A stretch of DNA of 64,000 nucleotides from Rhodococcus sp. Leaf278 (GTDB lineage Bacteria > Actinomycetota > Actinomycetes > Mycobacteriales > Mycobacteriaceae), in contig NZ_LMRR01000044.1 in assembly GCF_001426085.1 (NCBI RefSeq), positions 62,001-126,000 on the forward strand, written 5' to 3'. The notes under the pieces are model-generated. The model was not told the DNA's origin. It was given only the letters and a program-made list of their open reading frames with translations, and did not search any database. Position numbers and translations under genes: made by a program. This document shows positions 46,015 through 55,403 of this stretch, piece by piece (position 1 is the stretch's first letter; each line of letters starts with the position of its first letter).

Positions 46015-49000
46015 TAGCAAGCGCGACGATCCCGATCAGCGCTGCGAGCTGAACTCCGTAGGATCCGCCCACGTACCCGTCGGGCGATCGCCATGGACCG
46101 AGCGACAGTAACGCAGGGCCGAGCATCGCGAATCCGCCTGCGATGCAGACCAATACACGTGACGACAGGGCGCGATCGAAACGGCGATCCAGATACACCG
46201 CACCTACTCCGATCACCGCGACAGTGATTGCGCCCGCAATTCCGGCCAGTACGGTCGTCGCCGCGAGCAGCGCCACGAATGCGACTGTGGTACCGCGCCA
46301 CGTGCGCGGCGGCGGGCCCGGATTCGAGACTGTGCGGGGCGCGCGGATCGCCGCGATCAGCAACGGGATCAACAGCAGTAGCCCACCGAAGATGCCCAGT
46401 CGATACCAGCGGTCGGTGGTGAAATCCAACGAGACCGTGCCCGACGCCCCCGCCGGAACCATCCAGGCCTGCTGCCAGCCGTCGACCACCACAGGAGAGA
46501 GTTCGACGCCACCGGGCATCGTTGCGTGCCAGCCGATGTTGTTGCTCTCCGGGATCACCAACAGTCGATCCTCGTCCCGCGAGGTGAGCGTCACCTCGCG
46601 GTGATCGGGGCTCCAGGCCGTGGTCCTCGCCGCCTGTGGTGCCGAGCTTTTCGGCCAATCGGCCGGAACAGGCATGGTGCGCAGTCGAATACCGTCGACG
46701 AAGAACGACGCTCCAGGCTCCACCACCACGTCCTGACGGCCCTCGGGCAGTGACACCGGGTTGACGAAGTTCTCGTTCACCGGGGTGGCGGCGTCGCACA
46801 CCGACGCCTTCAGCGGCTCACCGGTGCGGAATCGGTCGGCGGTCGCGGTCACCGACGTGCGCACCGTCTGCCCGGCAATGGAGACGAGGGGACCGTTGAA
46901 ACAGTCCACCGTGATCTCACGGTCGCCGTCGTACGGGGCACCGATCGGCTCGCCGGCGGACAGCGGAGTGACCTCGGCAAATCCGGGTGGTTGAGATTGG
47001 ATGAAGCCCAACGAGTTTCGATCCAAGACGCCGTCCCAGTCCACGATGGACAGCACGATCCTGTCGGTCACCTGCGGTGCCAGCTCGAGTGTCGTCGAAC
47101 CGTCGGTGTCGACGTCGCGGACCATCGGGCCGTTGCCGAGGTTGACCGCGACCCGGGTGGGGTGGGCCGGTAGTGCGCCGAGGCTGGGGCTGAGCTCGAT
47201 CCCGTCGACCATTGTGGGAGAGGGCAATTGGATGGTCAGAGTGGGATTGGTGCCGGCACGGTCGGTGATCGACTTCTCCGGTGCGGCCCATGAGGTGCGC
47301 GGGTCACCGTCGGTGGCGGCGAAAGCCGAACCCTCCAGGTCTGCGACGTCCGATGCCCCGCTGGCCAGCGGTCGACCCGGCTGAGCCAGCAGTGCCTCGA
47401 GCTCGGGTGACTGCCGTGTACGTACCGTCAGATCGGGGATGACCGCGGTACCCATCGGCACCTCGATCGTGCGCGAGAAACGCCCGAGTTCCTCCGGAGC
47501 TTTGGACAATCCACTGCTGCAACGGATTCGATCGTCGGTGTCGAGGCATCCCGAGCGCCCGGGAAATTCCTGGCCGAGTTCCCACGCGTCGACGCGTGCC
47601 CCGTCCGGAGTGTCCGGCAACACGGCACGGTGCACGATCGGCACCGGGGTCGGGTTGTCTCGATCGGAATAGTCGTCCACCGAGACCTCGCTGATGCCGA
47701 ATTGGCTTCCGCGGGTTCCGTCGACCGTGGACTTGGCGGTGATGCGCAGCCACGGCGTTTCGCCGCCCGGCAAGGACACCGTCATCGGGTCCCCGGGCTT
47801 GTCGACCCGAGCCGCCGTGGAACCGTTCGGGGTGGTGACCTCGACCCATTTCACCGGGTCGCCGATCGTCCCGGGGCTGGTGCGCAGGTGCAGCAGACCG
47901 CCGCGGACCGGGGTGTCGAAGTCCAACTGAAGCCATTGCCCCACAGCGCGTTCGATGCCGTTGCTGATCCAACTGGTGGCCAGATCTCCGTCCACTGCCG
48001 CCGCGACACCGCTACCGGGGGCGCTGCCACCGATCTGCGTTGCGTCCGATGCCGAGCTCGACGCCGTCAGCGTCGCACCCTCCCACTCGGCGTCCACGGT
48101 CTCCGCCCCGTACACCGGGTAGTCGGGAACCTCGTTCAGTGATCGCCGAGGCTCGTCCGCGGCCCGCAGTGCGGAGTTGTGATTGTCGACCTGGCCGAAG
48201 TCCGTCTCGCGGTTCATCGGGGTGTCCGTCACCGTCACCGCGTCCACGGGTAGGCCGGCGGCCGCTGCGTCCGACGCCAGCAAGGTCGGACCGGCGGGCA
48301 CAGGAAGGCGAATCCCGTTGTTGCGCAGTTCGTTCGAGCGCAGAATCGACTCCGGTCCGCCCTGTACCACCGGGACTCGATCGAGATCGACCGTGTAAGG
48401 GCCCGACGCGGGGGTATCGGCCGCGCCGTTCACCGAATAGATCTCGACAGCGGGATACGGTGGCCGCAGATCACCGTCGAGCACAACGCCGTCGACCTGA
48501 CCGGGAGCGACGTCCTCGCCGAACTGGGCCACTCGGTCCAGCCCCGGCGAATCGTCGAGCACCTGGTGCACCGATGCCGGACGGGTGGACCGAGAATTCT
48601 CTGGGTCGAGGTCGTTGCGTACGACGACGTAGCTGATGCCCTGCCCTTGGAGGGTGTCGGCCAGTCCGCTGGACGGACGCCCGTCCGCAAAGAGTCGCTG
48701 CACGGAATCGAGGGCGCGAATTGCTCCGGGCGGGGTCAGCGGCACGGCGTCGCGGACTGCCCACGGCGTCGTGGCGAGAGCCTGCAACGGCTCGTCGCGG
48801 GTCAGTCCCCAGGTCTGCAAGGCGAACGGTGCACCGGGCACGATCAGGGCACGCTGCGCATCGGACCCGTCGGGACTCGACCCGGACGCGTGGGCGGTGA
48901 GCCAGTCCGCGGCGTCGTGCCAGTACTGCGGAACGGCCTCGTAAGCTCCGCGAGGCGCGAGCTTGCCCGTCCACGCCAGCGAGGTGGAGAGCGCCAGCGC

Positions 49001-50281
49001 CACGAGTGCGAGGGCGGTCACAGCCACCATCGGCTGCTTTTCCGGATGCGCGACGGCCGATCGCCACTGCGGCCGCGGCACCGACCCGGGCAGCGGAACG
49101 CGGCCCAACAGGTGAGCCAAGCCCAGTACCAACGGGATTCGAATGACCGGCTCGAGTTTGTGAATGTTGCGGAGAGGCGCGCCGGCCGAATCGAGGAACA
49201 CTCGCACTGTTGCCGCGAACGGACCGTCCAGATCGCCGACGAACCCGGCACCGAGCCCGACGAGACCGACGAACAACATGATCGTCAGCCGTCCTCGGGC
49301 GGGCATCGATCGCATCGCCAACCCAGCGATTCCGGCGGCCGCGATCAAACCCGTTGCGATGACGGCGGCAGGCTGGGTCACCAGAACGGCACCGGCGACG
49401 CGCTCGGGTGAGACGAACGGCGTCCAACTACCGGTGCCGCGCAACACTTCCGTCAACGACGTCCACTGGGTGGTGGTGCCCGAGGACTCTATGTAGTCGA
49501 GAAATGGTGGAGAGACCCTGCCCAGCAACAGCAGTGGAACAATCCACCACAGCGTTGCGAGCACGAGGAAGCCGGCCCACCAGGAACCGAACACGAGCCA
49601 GCGCTTGTTCGGCCGATGGGACAACATCCAGATCACGGCCACCAGAACTGCGGCAGCGGTCGCGACTGCATTGACCGAACCCATGAGCGCCACGGCGAGT
49701 GCCGATTGCGCCGCCGATCGCCGAACCGTGTATCGCTCGGACTCTGTGTTCAGGCAACGAACGATGGGGATGAGCACCCATGGCGCGAGCATCATCGGCA
49801 TCGTCTCGGACGAGATCGACGCGAGGGTGGTGATCACTCGCGGAGACAGAACGAATGCAGTTGCCGCGATCAGGCGAGAAGTGCGGCTGCCGATGCCGAG
49901 GGCCTCGGCGAGTCGGACGAGGCCCCAGAACCCGGCGATGAGCAGCAGTGCCCACCAGATGCGCTGCGTGATCCACGGAGGGATGGAGAGAAGGTCACCG
50001 CCGGCGAAGAACGCTCCGTGTGGGAAGAAGTAGCCGTAGGCCTGGTTCTGCACCTGGCCCAAAGGTGCCGCACTGTTCCACTGATGCGAGGCACGTGCGA
50101 GAAATCCGAGGGGGTTCTGCGCCAGGTCGTATTTGGTGTCGGCGACGGTGAAGCCGGGGACCTGCAGAAAAGTGAGAAGAAATGCCAGAGCCGAGACGCC
50201 GAGAAGCCATTTACGGCCGAGCGGCTCGGCCGAGATCATCGATCCACGAATGCGACCAGCGTCAGCGGCTGCCGTACTCAA
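45992..50281 (-). CDS. aftD: Arabinofuranosyltransferase AftD
   Basis: 1429 residues, near the size of M. tuberculosis AftD (Rv0236c). The N-terminal GT-C domain has about eleven helices, with catalytic-type acidic residues after the first one (VADTKYDLAQNP, Asp48/Asp52). A long extracytoplasmic part follows with two discoidin/F5-8-like carbohydrate-binding modules (DGDLATSWISNG and ATDGDPRTSW motifs), then a helical C-terminus. AftD adds alpha-1,3-branched arabinofuranose from decaprenylphosphoryl-arabinose to arabinogalactan and lipoarabinomannan. It is followed by DUF2613 on the 5' side: the small gene overlaps its start by 20 bases. Confidence 0.94.
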   Translation of the reverse strand: MSTAAADAGRIRGSMISAEPLGRKWLLGVSALAFLLTFLQVPGFTVADTKYDLAQNPLGFLARASHQWNSAAPLGQVQNQAYGYFFPHGAFFAGGDLLSIPPWITQRIWWALLLIAGFWGLVRLAEALGIGSRTSRLIAATAFVLSPRVITTLASISSETMPMMLAPWVLIPIVRCLNTESERYTVRRSAAQSALAVALMGSVNAVATAAAVLVAVIWMLSHRPNKRWLVFGSWWAGFLVLATLWWIVPLLLLGRVSPPFLDYIESSGTTTQWTSLTEVLRGTGSWTPFVSPERVAGAVLVTQPAAVIATGLIAAAGIAGLAMRSMPARGRLTIMLFVGLVGLGAGFVGDLDGPFAATVRVFLDSAGAPLRNIHKLEPVIRIPLVLGLAHLLGRVPLPGSVPRPQWRSAVAHPEKQPMVAVTALALVALALSTSLAWTGKLAPRGAYEAVPQYWHDAADWLTAHASGSSPDGSDAQRALIVPGAPFALQTWGLTRDEPLQALATTPWAVRDAVPLTPPGAIRALDSVQRLFADGRPSSGLADTLQGQGISYVVVRNDLDPENSRSTRPASVHQVLDDSPGLDRVAQFGEDVAPGQVDGVVLDGDLRPPYPAVEIYSVNGAADTPASGPYTVDLDRVPVVQGGPESILRSNELRNNGIRLPVPAGPTLLASDAAAAGLPVDAVTVTDTPMNRETDFGQVDNHNSALRAADEPRRSLNEVPDYPVYGAETVDAEWEGATLTASSSASDATQIGGSAPGSGVAAAVDGDLATSWISNGIERAVGQWLQLDFDTPVRGGLLHLRTSPGTIGDPVKWVEVTTPNGSTAARVDKPGDPMTVSLPGGETPWLRITAKSTVDGTRGSQFGISEVSVDDYSDRDNPTPVPIVHRAVLPDTPDGARVDAWELGQEFPGRSGCLDTDDRIRCSSGLSKAPEELGRFSRTIEVPMGTAVIPDLTVRTRQSPELEALLAQPGRPLASGASDVADLEGSAFAATDGDPRTSWAAPEKSITDRAGTNPTLTIQLPSPTMVDGIELSPSLGALPAHPTRVAVNLGNGPMVRDVDTDGSTTLELAPQVTDRIVLSIVDWDGVLDRNSLGFIQSQPPGFAEVTPLSAGEPIGAPYDGDREITVDCFNGPLVSIAGQTVRTSVTATADRFRTGEPLKASVCDAATPVNENFVNPVSLPEGRQDVVVEPGASFFVDGIRLRTMPVPADWPKSSAPQAARTTAWSPDHREVTLTSRDEDRLLVIPESNNIGWHATMPGGVELSPVVVDGWQQAWMVPAGASGTVSLDFTTDRWYRLGIFGGLLLLIPLLIAAIRAPRTVSNPGPPPRTWRGTTVAFVALLAATTVLAGIAGAITVAVIGVGAVYLDRRFDRALSSRVLVCIAGGFAMLGPALLSLGPWRSPDGYVGGSYGVQLAALIGIVALAISAIRRP

Positions 50282-50432
50282 CCTGGTTCAGCAAGGACGA
50301 GTCGGCGTTTCCGGTGCGATCGATATCCGGACGAGAGTTGTCGGCTGCAGCGGCGGTGACTCCGAAGACGACGCCTGCACCCAGTACGGCTCCGACGACG
50401 GCGGCAATGACACCCGGGACAGCGAACTTCAT
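50262..50432 (-). CDS. DUF2613 small membrane protein, Rv0236A-like
   Basis: 56 residues: a single N-terminal hydrophobic segment (GVIAAVVGAVLGAGVVFGVT) followed by a short polar tail, so either a cleaved secreted peptide or a small single-pass protein. The ATG at 50432 is chosen over a longer frame because GGAGA lies before it and the helix begins at residue 6. Its end overlaps the aftD start by 20 bases, so it is translated just ahead of aftD and coupled to it. Function unknown; the conserved tie to AftD suggests it assists that enzyme. Confidence 0.85.
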   Translation of the reverse strand: MKFAVPGVIAAVVGAVLGAGVVFGVTAAAADNSRPDIDRTGNADSSLLNQVEYGSR

Positions 50433-50535
50433 CTCGGTTCTCCAGTCAGTCGGCTCACGGATCGAACAGGTGAGGTGGACCCCCACGCGGGCATCACGGT
50501 ATCACTCGAACCCGCCGAACAAGCCGCCGGACGCT

Positions 50536-51003
50536 CTACTTGCCGGGGGGAACGATCAGGACGGGGCGATGACTGTGTCGCAGCACGTGTTCGGCCACCG
50601 AACTCTGCAGTAGTGCACGCAGCCCGGTGGTACCGCGGGTGCCGGTGACGATGATGTCGACGTCCATCTCGTCGGCTTTCTCGACGATCGCGCTCCAGAT
50701 GGCGGCGGAGCATTCGGTGCACTGACCTTCCACCTTCAGGCCTGCGGCCTCGGCCAGCGCGACGCCCTCACTGTTGGTGACTTTCGCGTCGGTGAGCGCA
50801 ACGTCCTCGGCCTCGTCGTCGGGCACCCATTCGGGCTGCATGACGCCGGACAGGCCGGACATTCGAGCTGCTTGACGAACCATCGGTTCCCACGCCGTGA
50901 CAACGATCGCGCGGGAGGTGGTGAGAAACCGTCCCGCATAGTCGATGGCTCGTTTGGCGTTGTCGGAGCCGTCGTAGGCAATCAGGATGAGGTCTGCGGT
51001 CAT
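50536..51003 (-). CDS. Universal stress protein (UspA family)
   Basis: 155 residues. The N-terminal LILIAYDGSDNAKRAIDYAG and C-terminal IIVTGTRGTTGLRALLQSSV segments make the ATP-binding pocket (GxxG plus Ser), so this is an ATP-binding Usp. It is thought to bind ATP under dormancy, hypoxia or stress; the mechanism is not known. ATG at 51003 follows AGGAGGAGC. It is a single-gene unit, 153 bases from the divergent lpqI gene; the second 53-bp repeat lies in that gap. Confidence 0.92.
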   Translation of the reverse strand: MTADLILIAYDGSDNAKRAIDYAGRFLTTSRAIVVTAWEPMVRQAARMSGLSGVMQPEWVPDDEAEDVALTDAKVTNSEGVALAEAAGLKVEGQCTECSAAIWSAIVEKADEMDVDIIVTGTRGTTGLRALLQSSVAEHVLRHSHRPVLIVPPGK

Positions 51004-51054
51004 GGTCGAGCTCCTCCTCATGTCGCTTTCGCCCAGATTACCCCGCCCCCTCCC

Positions 51055-51107
51055 CGGATCAATGTGGGTTTCAGTCGGTCAGAGTGCAACAAAGGGACAT
51101 TGATCCG
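51055..51107. repeat. 53-bp terminal-inverted-repeat element, copy 2
   Basis: Same 53-bp element as at 13833-13885, in the same orientation and with two internal substitutions. The ends are CGGATCAATGT and ACATTGATCCG. The flanks (CCCTCCC left, GGAGGGG right) continue the dyad imperfectly. It lies in the divergent gap between the Usp gene and the lpqI gene. Confidence 0.85.
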
Positions 51108-51156
51108 GACCGGAGGGGCGGCGGCGATACGGACGATCTCGGCTACCGTCGCTTCC

Positions 51157-52332
51157 ATGCGACTTCGGTTTTCTGTTCGGTCCGCAGCGGTGATGACGGT
51201 CGGTGTGGGGTTGTTGGTCTCGTGCTCGAGCGAGTCGACCCCGGTTGCGTCGACGCAGGCAGCGCCCCCTGCTTCTACGACGACGGCAGCGGACACGACT
51301 GTCGCGCAACCTCTGCCGCCCGTCGACGGTTGCATCGCCTTCGTCGACGGTTTGACCGAGCGGCAGCGCTTGGCCCAACTGCTCACTGTCGGAGTTACCG
51401 GGACGCAGGATGCGGTCCAGATCATGTCCACCGAACAGGTGGGTGGCATCTTCGTCGGCAGTTGGACCGACGAGTCGATGCTCGCCAATCGGGAGGTACC
51501 GCAGGTGCTCGACGCGTCCGCGGTGGCTCCGATGGTCACGATCGACGAGGAGGGCGGGCGGGTTTCTCGGGTCGCGGATCTGCTGGGGGAGGCACCGTCG
51601 GCGCGGGTCTTGGCACAGACGATGACGGTGGACGAGGCGTATCAGGAGGCGTTGACGCGTGGCCGGGGCCTGAAGGATCTGGGGGTCACCGTCGATTTCG
51701 CTCCGGTGGTCGATGTGAGTGCACAGCCCGATGATTCCGTCATCGGCGATCGGTCGTTCTCCGACGACCCGCAGGTTGTCGTCGAGTACGCGGGGGCGTA
51801 TGCGCGCGGCCTGGAAGATGCGGGAGTCAAGCCTGTCATCAAGCACTTTCCCGGGCACGGCTCGGGCTCGGGCGATTCGCACACCGGTGCCGTCACCACT
51901 CCGTCGCTCGACGAGTTGAAGACCGCGGATCTGCTGCCGTTCGCGGCGCTGAACACCACCGGAGTCGGCGTCATGGTCGGTCATCTGGACGTGCCAGGAC
52001 TGACCGACCCCGGAGTCCCCGCCAGCATCAGCCCGGCGGCGATGGCCTTGCTGCGCGACGGCGTCGGATATGGGGCAGCTCCGTTCGACGGTCCGATTTT
52101 CACCGACGATCTCAGCGGCATGGCGGCGATCACGGCGCGGCTCGGAATCGTCGACGCGGTGGAGGCGGCATTGGTTGCGGGTGCCGATGTGGCGCTGTGG
52201 CTCACTACCGATCAGGTGCCCGCGGTGCTGGACAATCTCGAGGACGCGGTCGCAACGGGACGCCTGCCGGCAGCTCAGGTGGACGATGCCGCAGCGACGG
52301 TGGCCCGGTTCAAGGGGGCGTGCGGAGCCTGA
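51157..52332 (+). CDS. lpqI: LpqI/NagZ-like glycoside hydrolase family 3 lipoprotein
   Basis: 391 residues. The signal peptide ends in a lipobox (LLVSC), giving a lipid-anchored extracytoplasmic enzyme. A single GH3 (beta/alpha)8 barrel is present: the KHFPGHGSGSGDSH motif carries the catalytic His-Asp dyad of NagZ-type enzymes, and FTDDLSGMAAI supplies the nucleophile Asp. It removes beta-1,4 N-acetylglucosamine from muropeptides in wall recycling. Position next to TetR and the htdX-fabG4 genes matches Rv0237-Rv0238. ATG at 51157 has a TACCGT box about 8 bases upstream, so a leaderless mRNA is likely. Confidence 0.9.
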   Translation: MRLRFSVRSAAVMTVGVGLLVSCSSESTPVASTQAAPPASTTTAADTTVAQPLPPVDGCIAFVDGLTERQRLAQLLTVGVTGTQDAVQIMSTEQVGGIFVGSWTDESMLANREVPQVLDASAVAPMVTIDEEGGRVSRVADLLGEAPSARVLAQTMTVDEAYQEALTRGRGLKDLGVTVDFAPVVDVSAQPDDSVIGDRSFSDDPQVVVEYAGAYARGLEDAGVKPVIKHFPGHGSGSGDSHTGAVTTPSLDELKTADLLPFAALNTTGVGVMVGHLDVPGLTDPGVPASISPAAMALLRDGVGYGAAPFDGPIFTDDLSGMAAITARLGIVDAVEAALVAGADVALWLTTDQVPAVLDNLEDAVATGRLPAAQVDDAAATVARFKGACGA

Positions 52333-52394
52333 TTGGGCGCTACTGGACCTTACTGTGGAGTAACGTCTAGTACTTCGTACGTATTGGAGGATCC

Positions 52395-53015
52395 ATGGCT
52401 GGCGGCACCAAGAGATTGCCCCGCGCCGTCCGTGAGCAGCAGATGCTCGACGCGGCGGTGGATGTGTTCTCCGACAACGGTTTTCACGAGACATCGATGG
52501 ATTCGATCGCCAAGAAGGCGGCCATCTCCAAACCGATGCTGTATTTGTACTACGGGTCGAAGGACGAGCTGTTCGCCGCGTGCATCCATCGCGAGGGCGT
52601 CAAATTCGTCGAAGCCCTGACTCCGGCCGCAGACCCGACTCTGACCCCGCGCGAGCAGTTGCGCAAAGCGCTGATCGGCTTCCTAGGATTCGTCGGTGAA
52701 AACCGGAAGTCGTGGATGGTGCTCTACCGTCAGGCCATCGGCCAGCAGGCGTTTGCCTCGCAGGTACAGAGCAGCCGAGACCGGTTGATCGAATTGACAG
52801 CGGGTTTGCTGGCAATGAGCACCAGGGACCCGGATCAGTCACATAATTTCGGGCTCATGGCCGTAGCGTTGGTCGGTGCAGGCGAGGCCGTGGCCGACAG
52901 GGTGGCGGGCGGCGAGATCGAGGTCGACGCGGCTGCGGACCTGTTGGAAAATCTGGCCTGGCGCGGCCTGGCCGGCAAGAAAACCGCCGCGACGGAGTCG
53001 GCCGTCACGACCTAG
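52395..53015 (+). CDS. TetR/AcrR family regulator, Rv0238-like
   Basis: 206 residues with a canonical N-terminal HTH (AVDVFSDNGFHETSMDSIAK, then YLYYGSKDELFAA). The ligand domain is helical and unassigned. RBS GGAGG is four bases from the ATG. The upstream AT-rich region (52365-52385) carries GTAC-TTC-GTAC and TACGTA, which could be an autoregulatory operator. It lies between lpqI and the htdX-fabG4 operon, as in mycobacteria, and could control the palindrome at 55404, though that site differs from its own upstream region. A large hairpin separates it from htdX. Confidence 0.88.
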   Translation: MAGGTKRLPRAVREQQMLDAAVDVFSDNGFHETSMDSIAKKAAISKPMLYLYYGSKDELFAACIHREGVKFVEALTPAADPTLTPREQLRKALIGFLGFVGENRKSWMVLYRQAIGQQAFASQVQSSRDRLIELTAGLLAMSTRDPDQSHNFGLMAVALVGAGEAVADRVAGGEIEVDAAADLLENLAWRGLAGKKTAATESAVTT

Positions 53016-53028
53016 CGCTTCGGAACCA

Positions 53029-53095
53029 GCGCCCCCGAACTCGAAGTTATGGACGAAAATCCGAGGAAATTCGTCCACAACTTCGAGCTGGGCGC
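53029..53095 (-). terminator. Long stem-loop between the TetR gene and htdX
   Basis: Arms 53040-53057 and 53070-53087 pair over 18 positions with a 12-nt loop and GC-rich bases outside (53029-53039 with 53088-53095) extend the stem. The one DNA mismatch (A50/C78) becomes a U-G wobble in minus-strand RNA but stays A-C in plus-strand RNA, so the hairpin is better suited to the fabG4-htdX transcript, whose stop is 41 bases upstream. Confidence 0.65.
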
Positions 53096-53135
53096 AGGAG
53101 TGGAGCCTGCGGAACGACCCGAGTTCGAGCAGTCG

Positions 53136-53993
53136 CTACCGCAGGGTTCCCGTCAGATGCGGGTAGCCCTTCTTCGGGTTCTTCAGCGACAGGTCCCATC
53201 CCGTACCGACGGCATCGGCGTAGGCGTTGATCGTCGCGGGCAGGATGATCGGCTTGCCGAAGCGGATGCTGTAGTTCACGGCCTCCGGGATTCGGCCCTC
53301 GACGGTCTGCAGTACTGCTGCCGCACTCCACATTCCGTGCGCGATGGTCTTCGGGAATCCGAATGCCTTTGCGCCGAGCGAGGATACGTGGATCGGGTTG
53401 CGGTCTCCGGAGATCGCCGCGTACCGGCTGATGATCCGCTGATCGACGCGCAGGGTGCGGGTCGGGGGCGGCGGAACCTCGTCGGCAGGCGGTGTTTCAC
53501 GAGGTCCACCCGATAGCGAGGTCTTCTGCAGGCTCAGGAAGCTGGAGGTCTGCTTCCAGACCAGCTCGCGTCCTACCTTGACCTCGCTGATCAGATCTAC
53601 CAGCAACCCCTTGCGGTGCTCGCGCAGGTTCTCCGCGTGCACTCGGATGTCCAGTGGCTCCGACGCCGAGATGCCGCGGAACTGCTCGATGACGTTCTCG
53701 GCGTGTACCGATCCGATGGCTGCGAACGGAAAGCCCTTGGAGACCATCAGTTTCATCACCGTCGGGAAGACGAGCGTGAACGGGTAGGTCACCGGCAGCT
53801 GATCGCCGAAGCGCAGCCCGGTCGCGCGGCAGTACCCGGCGAGGTTGTCGGGGTCCACTCGCAGACCCTTGAGTTCGTACACCGTGCTGGGCACCGAAGA
53901 TGATCTGGATCCGAAGAACGGCAGTGCTCCGAGCGCAGCCGAGGTGTAGATGTCGGATGTCTTCGGCTGCGCGGTGAGCGTGACGGTGCTCAT
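53136..53993 (-). CDS. htdX: MaoC-like 3-hydroxyacyl-thioester dehydratase HtdX
   Basis: 285 residues with two hot-dog halves. The hydratase-2 motif is in the second half: YAAISGDRNPIHVSS (Asp and His dyad) then GFPKTIAHGMW. It dehydrates 3-hydroxyacyl-CoA or -ACP to the trans-2-enoyl thioester, the step after FabG4. The ATG at 53993 overlaps the fabG4 stop as ATGA, giving a fabG4-htdX operon as in M. tuberculosis Rv0242c-Rv0241c. Confidence 0.93.
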   Translation of the reverse strand: MSTVTLTAQPKTSDIYTSAALGALPFFGSRSSSVPSTVYELKGLRVDPDNLAGYCRATGLRFGDQLPVTYPFTLVFPTVMKLMVSKGFPFAAIGSVHAENVIEQFRGISASEPLDIRVHAENLREHRKGLLVDLISEVKVGRELVWKQTSSFLSLQKTSLSGGPRETPPADEVPPPPTRTLRVDQRIISRYAAISGDRNPIHVSSLGAKAFGFPKTIAHGMWSAAAVLQTVEGRIPEAVNYSIRFGKPIILPATINAYADAVGTGWDLSLKNPKKGYPHLTGTLR

Positions 53994-55336
53994 GCGCCGA
54001 GCAGGCTCTGGCCGCACACGCGTACGACCTGGCCGGTGACGGCGTTGGATGCGGGAGATGCGAAGTACGAGACCAACTCTGCGACGTCGACGGTCTCGCC
54101 GCCCTGCAGCAGCGAGCTCATGCGTCGTCCGGCCTCGCGGGTGGCGAACGGGATCGCCGCGGTCATCGCGGTCTCGATGAAGCCGGGCGCAACGGCGTTG
54201 ATCGTGATGTTCTTCTTCGCCAGCACCGGTGCCGAGGCGTGCACCAGGCCGATGACGCCGGCCTTGGAGGTGCCGTAGTTGGTCTGGCCACGGTTGCCCG
54301 CAATGCCGGCGATCGAGGAGACGTCGACGACGCGGCCGCCGTCCTTGAGTGCGCCGGATGCGACAAGCTCGTCGGTGATGCGCTGCGGCGCAGCAAGGTT
54401 GACGCCGATGACCGAGTTCCAGCGGGCGTCGTCCATGTTGGCGAGAGTCTTGTCGCGGGTGATGCCGGCGTTGTGCACGATGATGTCGGCACCGCCGTGA
54501 CGCTCGAGCAGGTGCTTCGAGAGGACCTCGCCGGCGTCGGGGGAGGTGACGTCGAGTGCGAGCGAGGTACCGCCGACCTTGTTGGCCGTCTGCGAGAGTG
54601 CTTCTCCGGCAGCGGGAATGTCGGCTGCGATGACGGTGGCTCCGTCGCGGGCGAGGACCTCGGCGATGGTGGCACCGATGCCGCGGGCAGCGCCGGTGAC
54701 GACGGCTACCTTGCCGGCGAGCGGCTTGTCCCACGAGGCCGGTGCCTGCGAGTCGGCGTCACCGACGGCGATCACCTGGCCGTCGACGAATGCGGACTTG
54801 GCCGAGAGCAGGAAGCGGAGGGTCGACTCCAGGCCGGAGAGGCCCGTCGACGCGTTGGGGGAGATGTAGACGAGCTGCGCCGTGGCGCCGCGCTTGACCT
54901 CTTTGCCGACGCTGCGCGTGAAGCCTTCGAGGGCGCGCTGAGCGATGTGCTCGTCGACGCTCGAGGTCTCCTCGGGGGTGGTGCCGATGACGACGACGCG
55001 AGCCGACGGTGCCAGGTTGCGGATGACCGGCTGGAAGAATTTGAAGAGCTGCTCGAGCTCGGCAACGTTGCCGATGCCGGTGGCGTCGAACACGAGTCCG
55101 CCGTGCTTGTCGTCGTGCGGCTGCGACTGCGGGTAGTCCGAGAGCAGCTCACGCAGGGGTTCGACGAGGCGGCCGCTGCCACCGATCAGGACCGGGCCGG
55201 CCAGTGCGGGCTCGCCTGCCTTGTAGCGACGCAGCTTCTCGGGCTGCGGCAGGCCTGCCTGCTTGGCGATGAAGGCTCCCGGCGCGGACGCGAGGAACGT
55301 TGAGTAGAGATCTGGGGCTCCCTTGGAGGCTGCCAC
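53990..55336 (-). CDS. fabG4: 3-oxoacyl-ACP/CoA reductase FabG4
   Basis: 448 residues, about twice the size of ordinary FabG. The N-terminal flavodoxin-like domain (about 1-205) is characteristic of FabG4, and the C-terminal SDR domain has TGAARGIGATIAEVLA (NAD(H) loop), VDVSSIAGIAGN (catalytic Ser) and NYGTSKAGVIG (Tyr-Lys). It reduces 3-oxoacyl thioesters, using NADH in mycobacterial FabG4. The GTG at 55336 is chosen: AAAGG precedes it by seven bases and its N-terminus resembles the mycobacterial one; an ATG 15 bases upstream is in frame. First gene of the fabG4-htdX operon. Confidence 0.93.
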   Translation of the reverse strand: MAASKGAPDLYSTFLASAPGAFIAKQAGLPQPEKLRRYKAGEPALAGPVLIGGSGRLVEPLRELLSDYPQSQPHDDKHGGLVFDATGIGNVAELEQLFKFFQPVIRNLAPSARVVVIGTTPEETSSVDEHIAQRALEGFTRSVGKEVKRGATAQLVYISPNASTGLSGLESTLRFLLSAKSAFVDGQVIAVGDADSQAPASWDKPLAGKVAVVTGAARGIGATIAEVLARDGATVIAADIPAAGEALSQTANKVGGTSLALDVTSPDAGEVLSKHLLERHGGADIIVHNAGITRDKTLANMDDARWNSVIGVNLAAPQRITDELVASGALKDGGRVVDVSSIAGIAGNRGQTNYGTSKAGVIGLVHASAPVLAKKNITINAVAPGFIETAMTAAIPFATREAGRRMSSLLQGGETVDVAELVSYFASPASNAVTGQVVRVCGQSLLGA

Positions 55337-55403
55337 TGTCGTACCTTTCATTCAGCGCTGCTCGCTCGAGGAGCGAGGCGCACGACCGGGTGTCGACAAC
55401 CAA

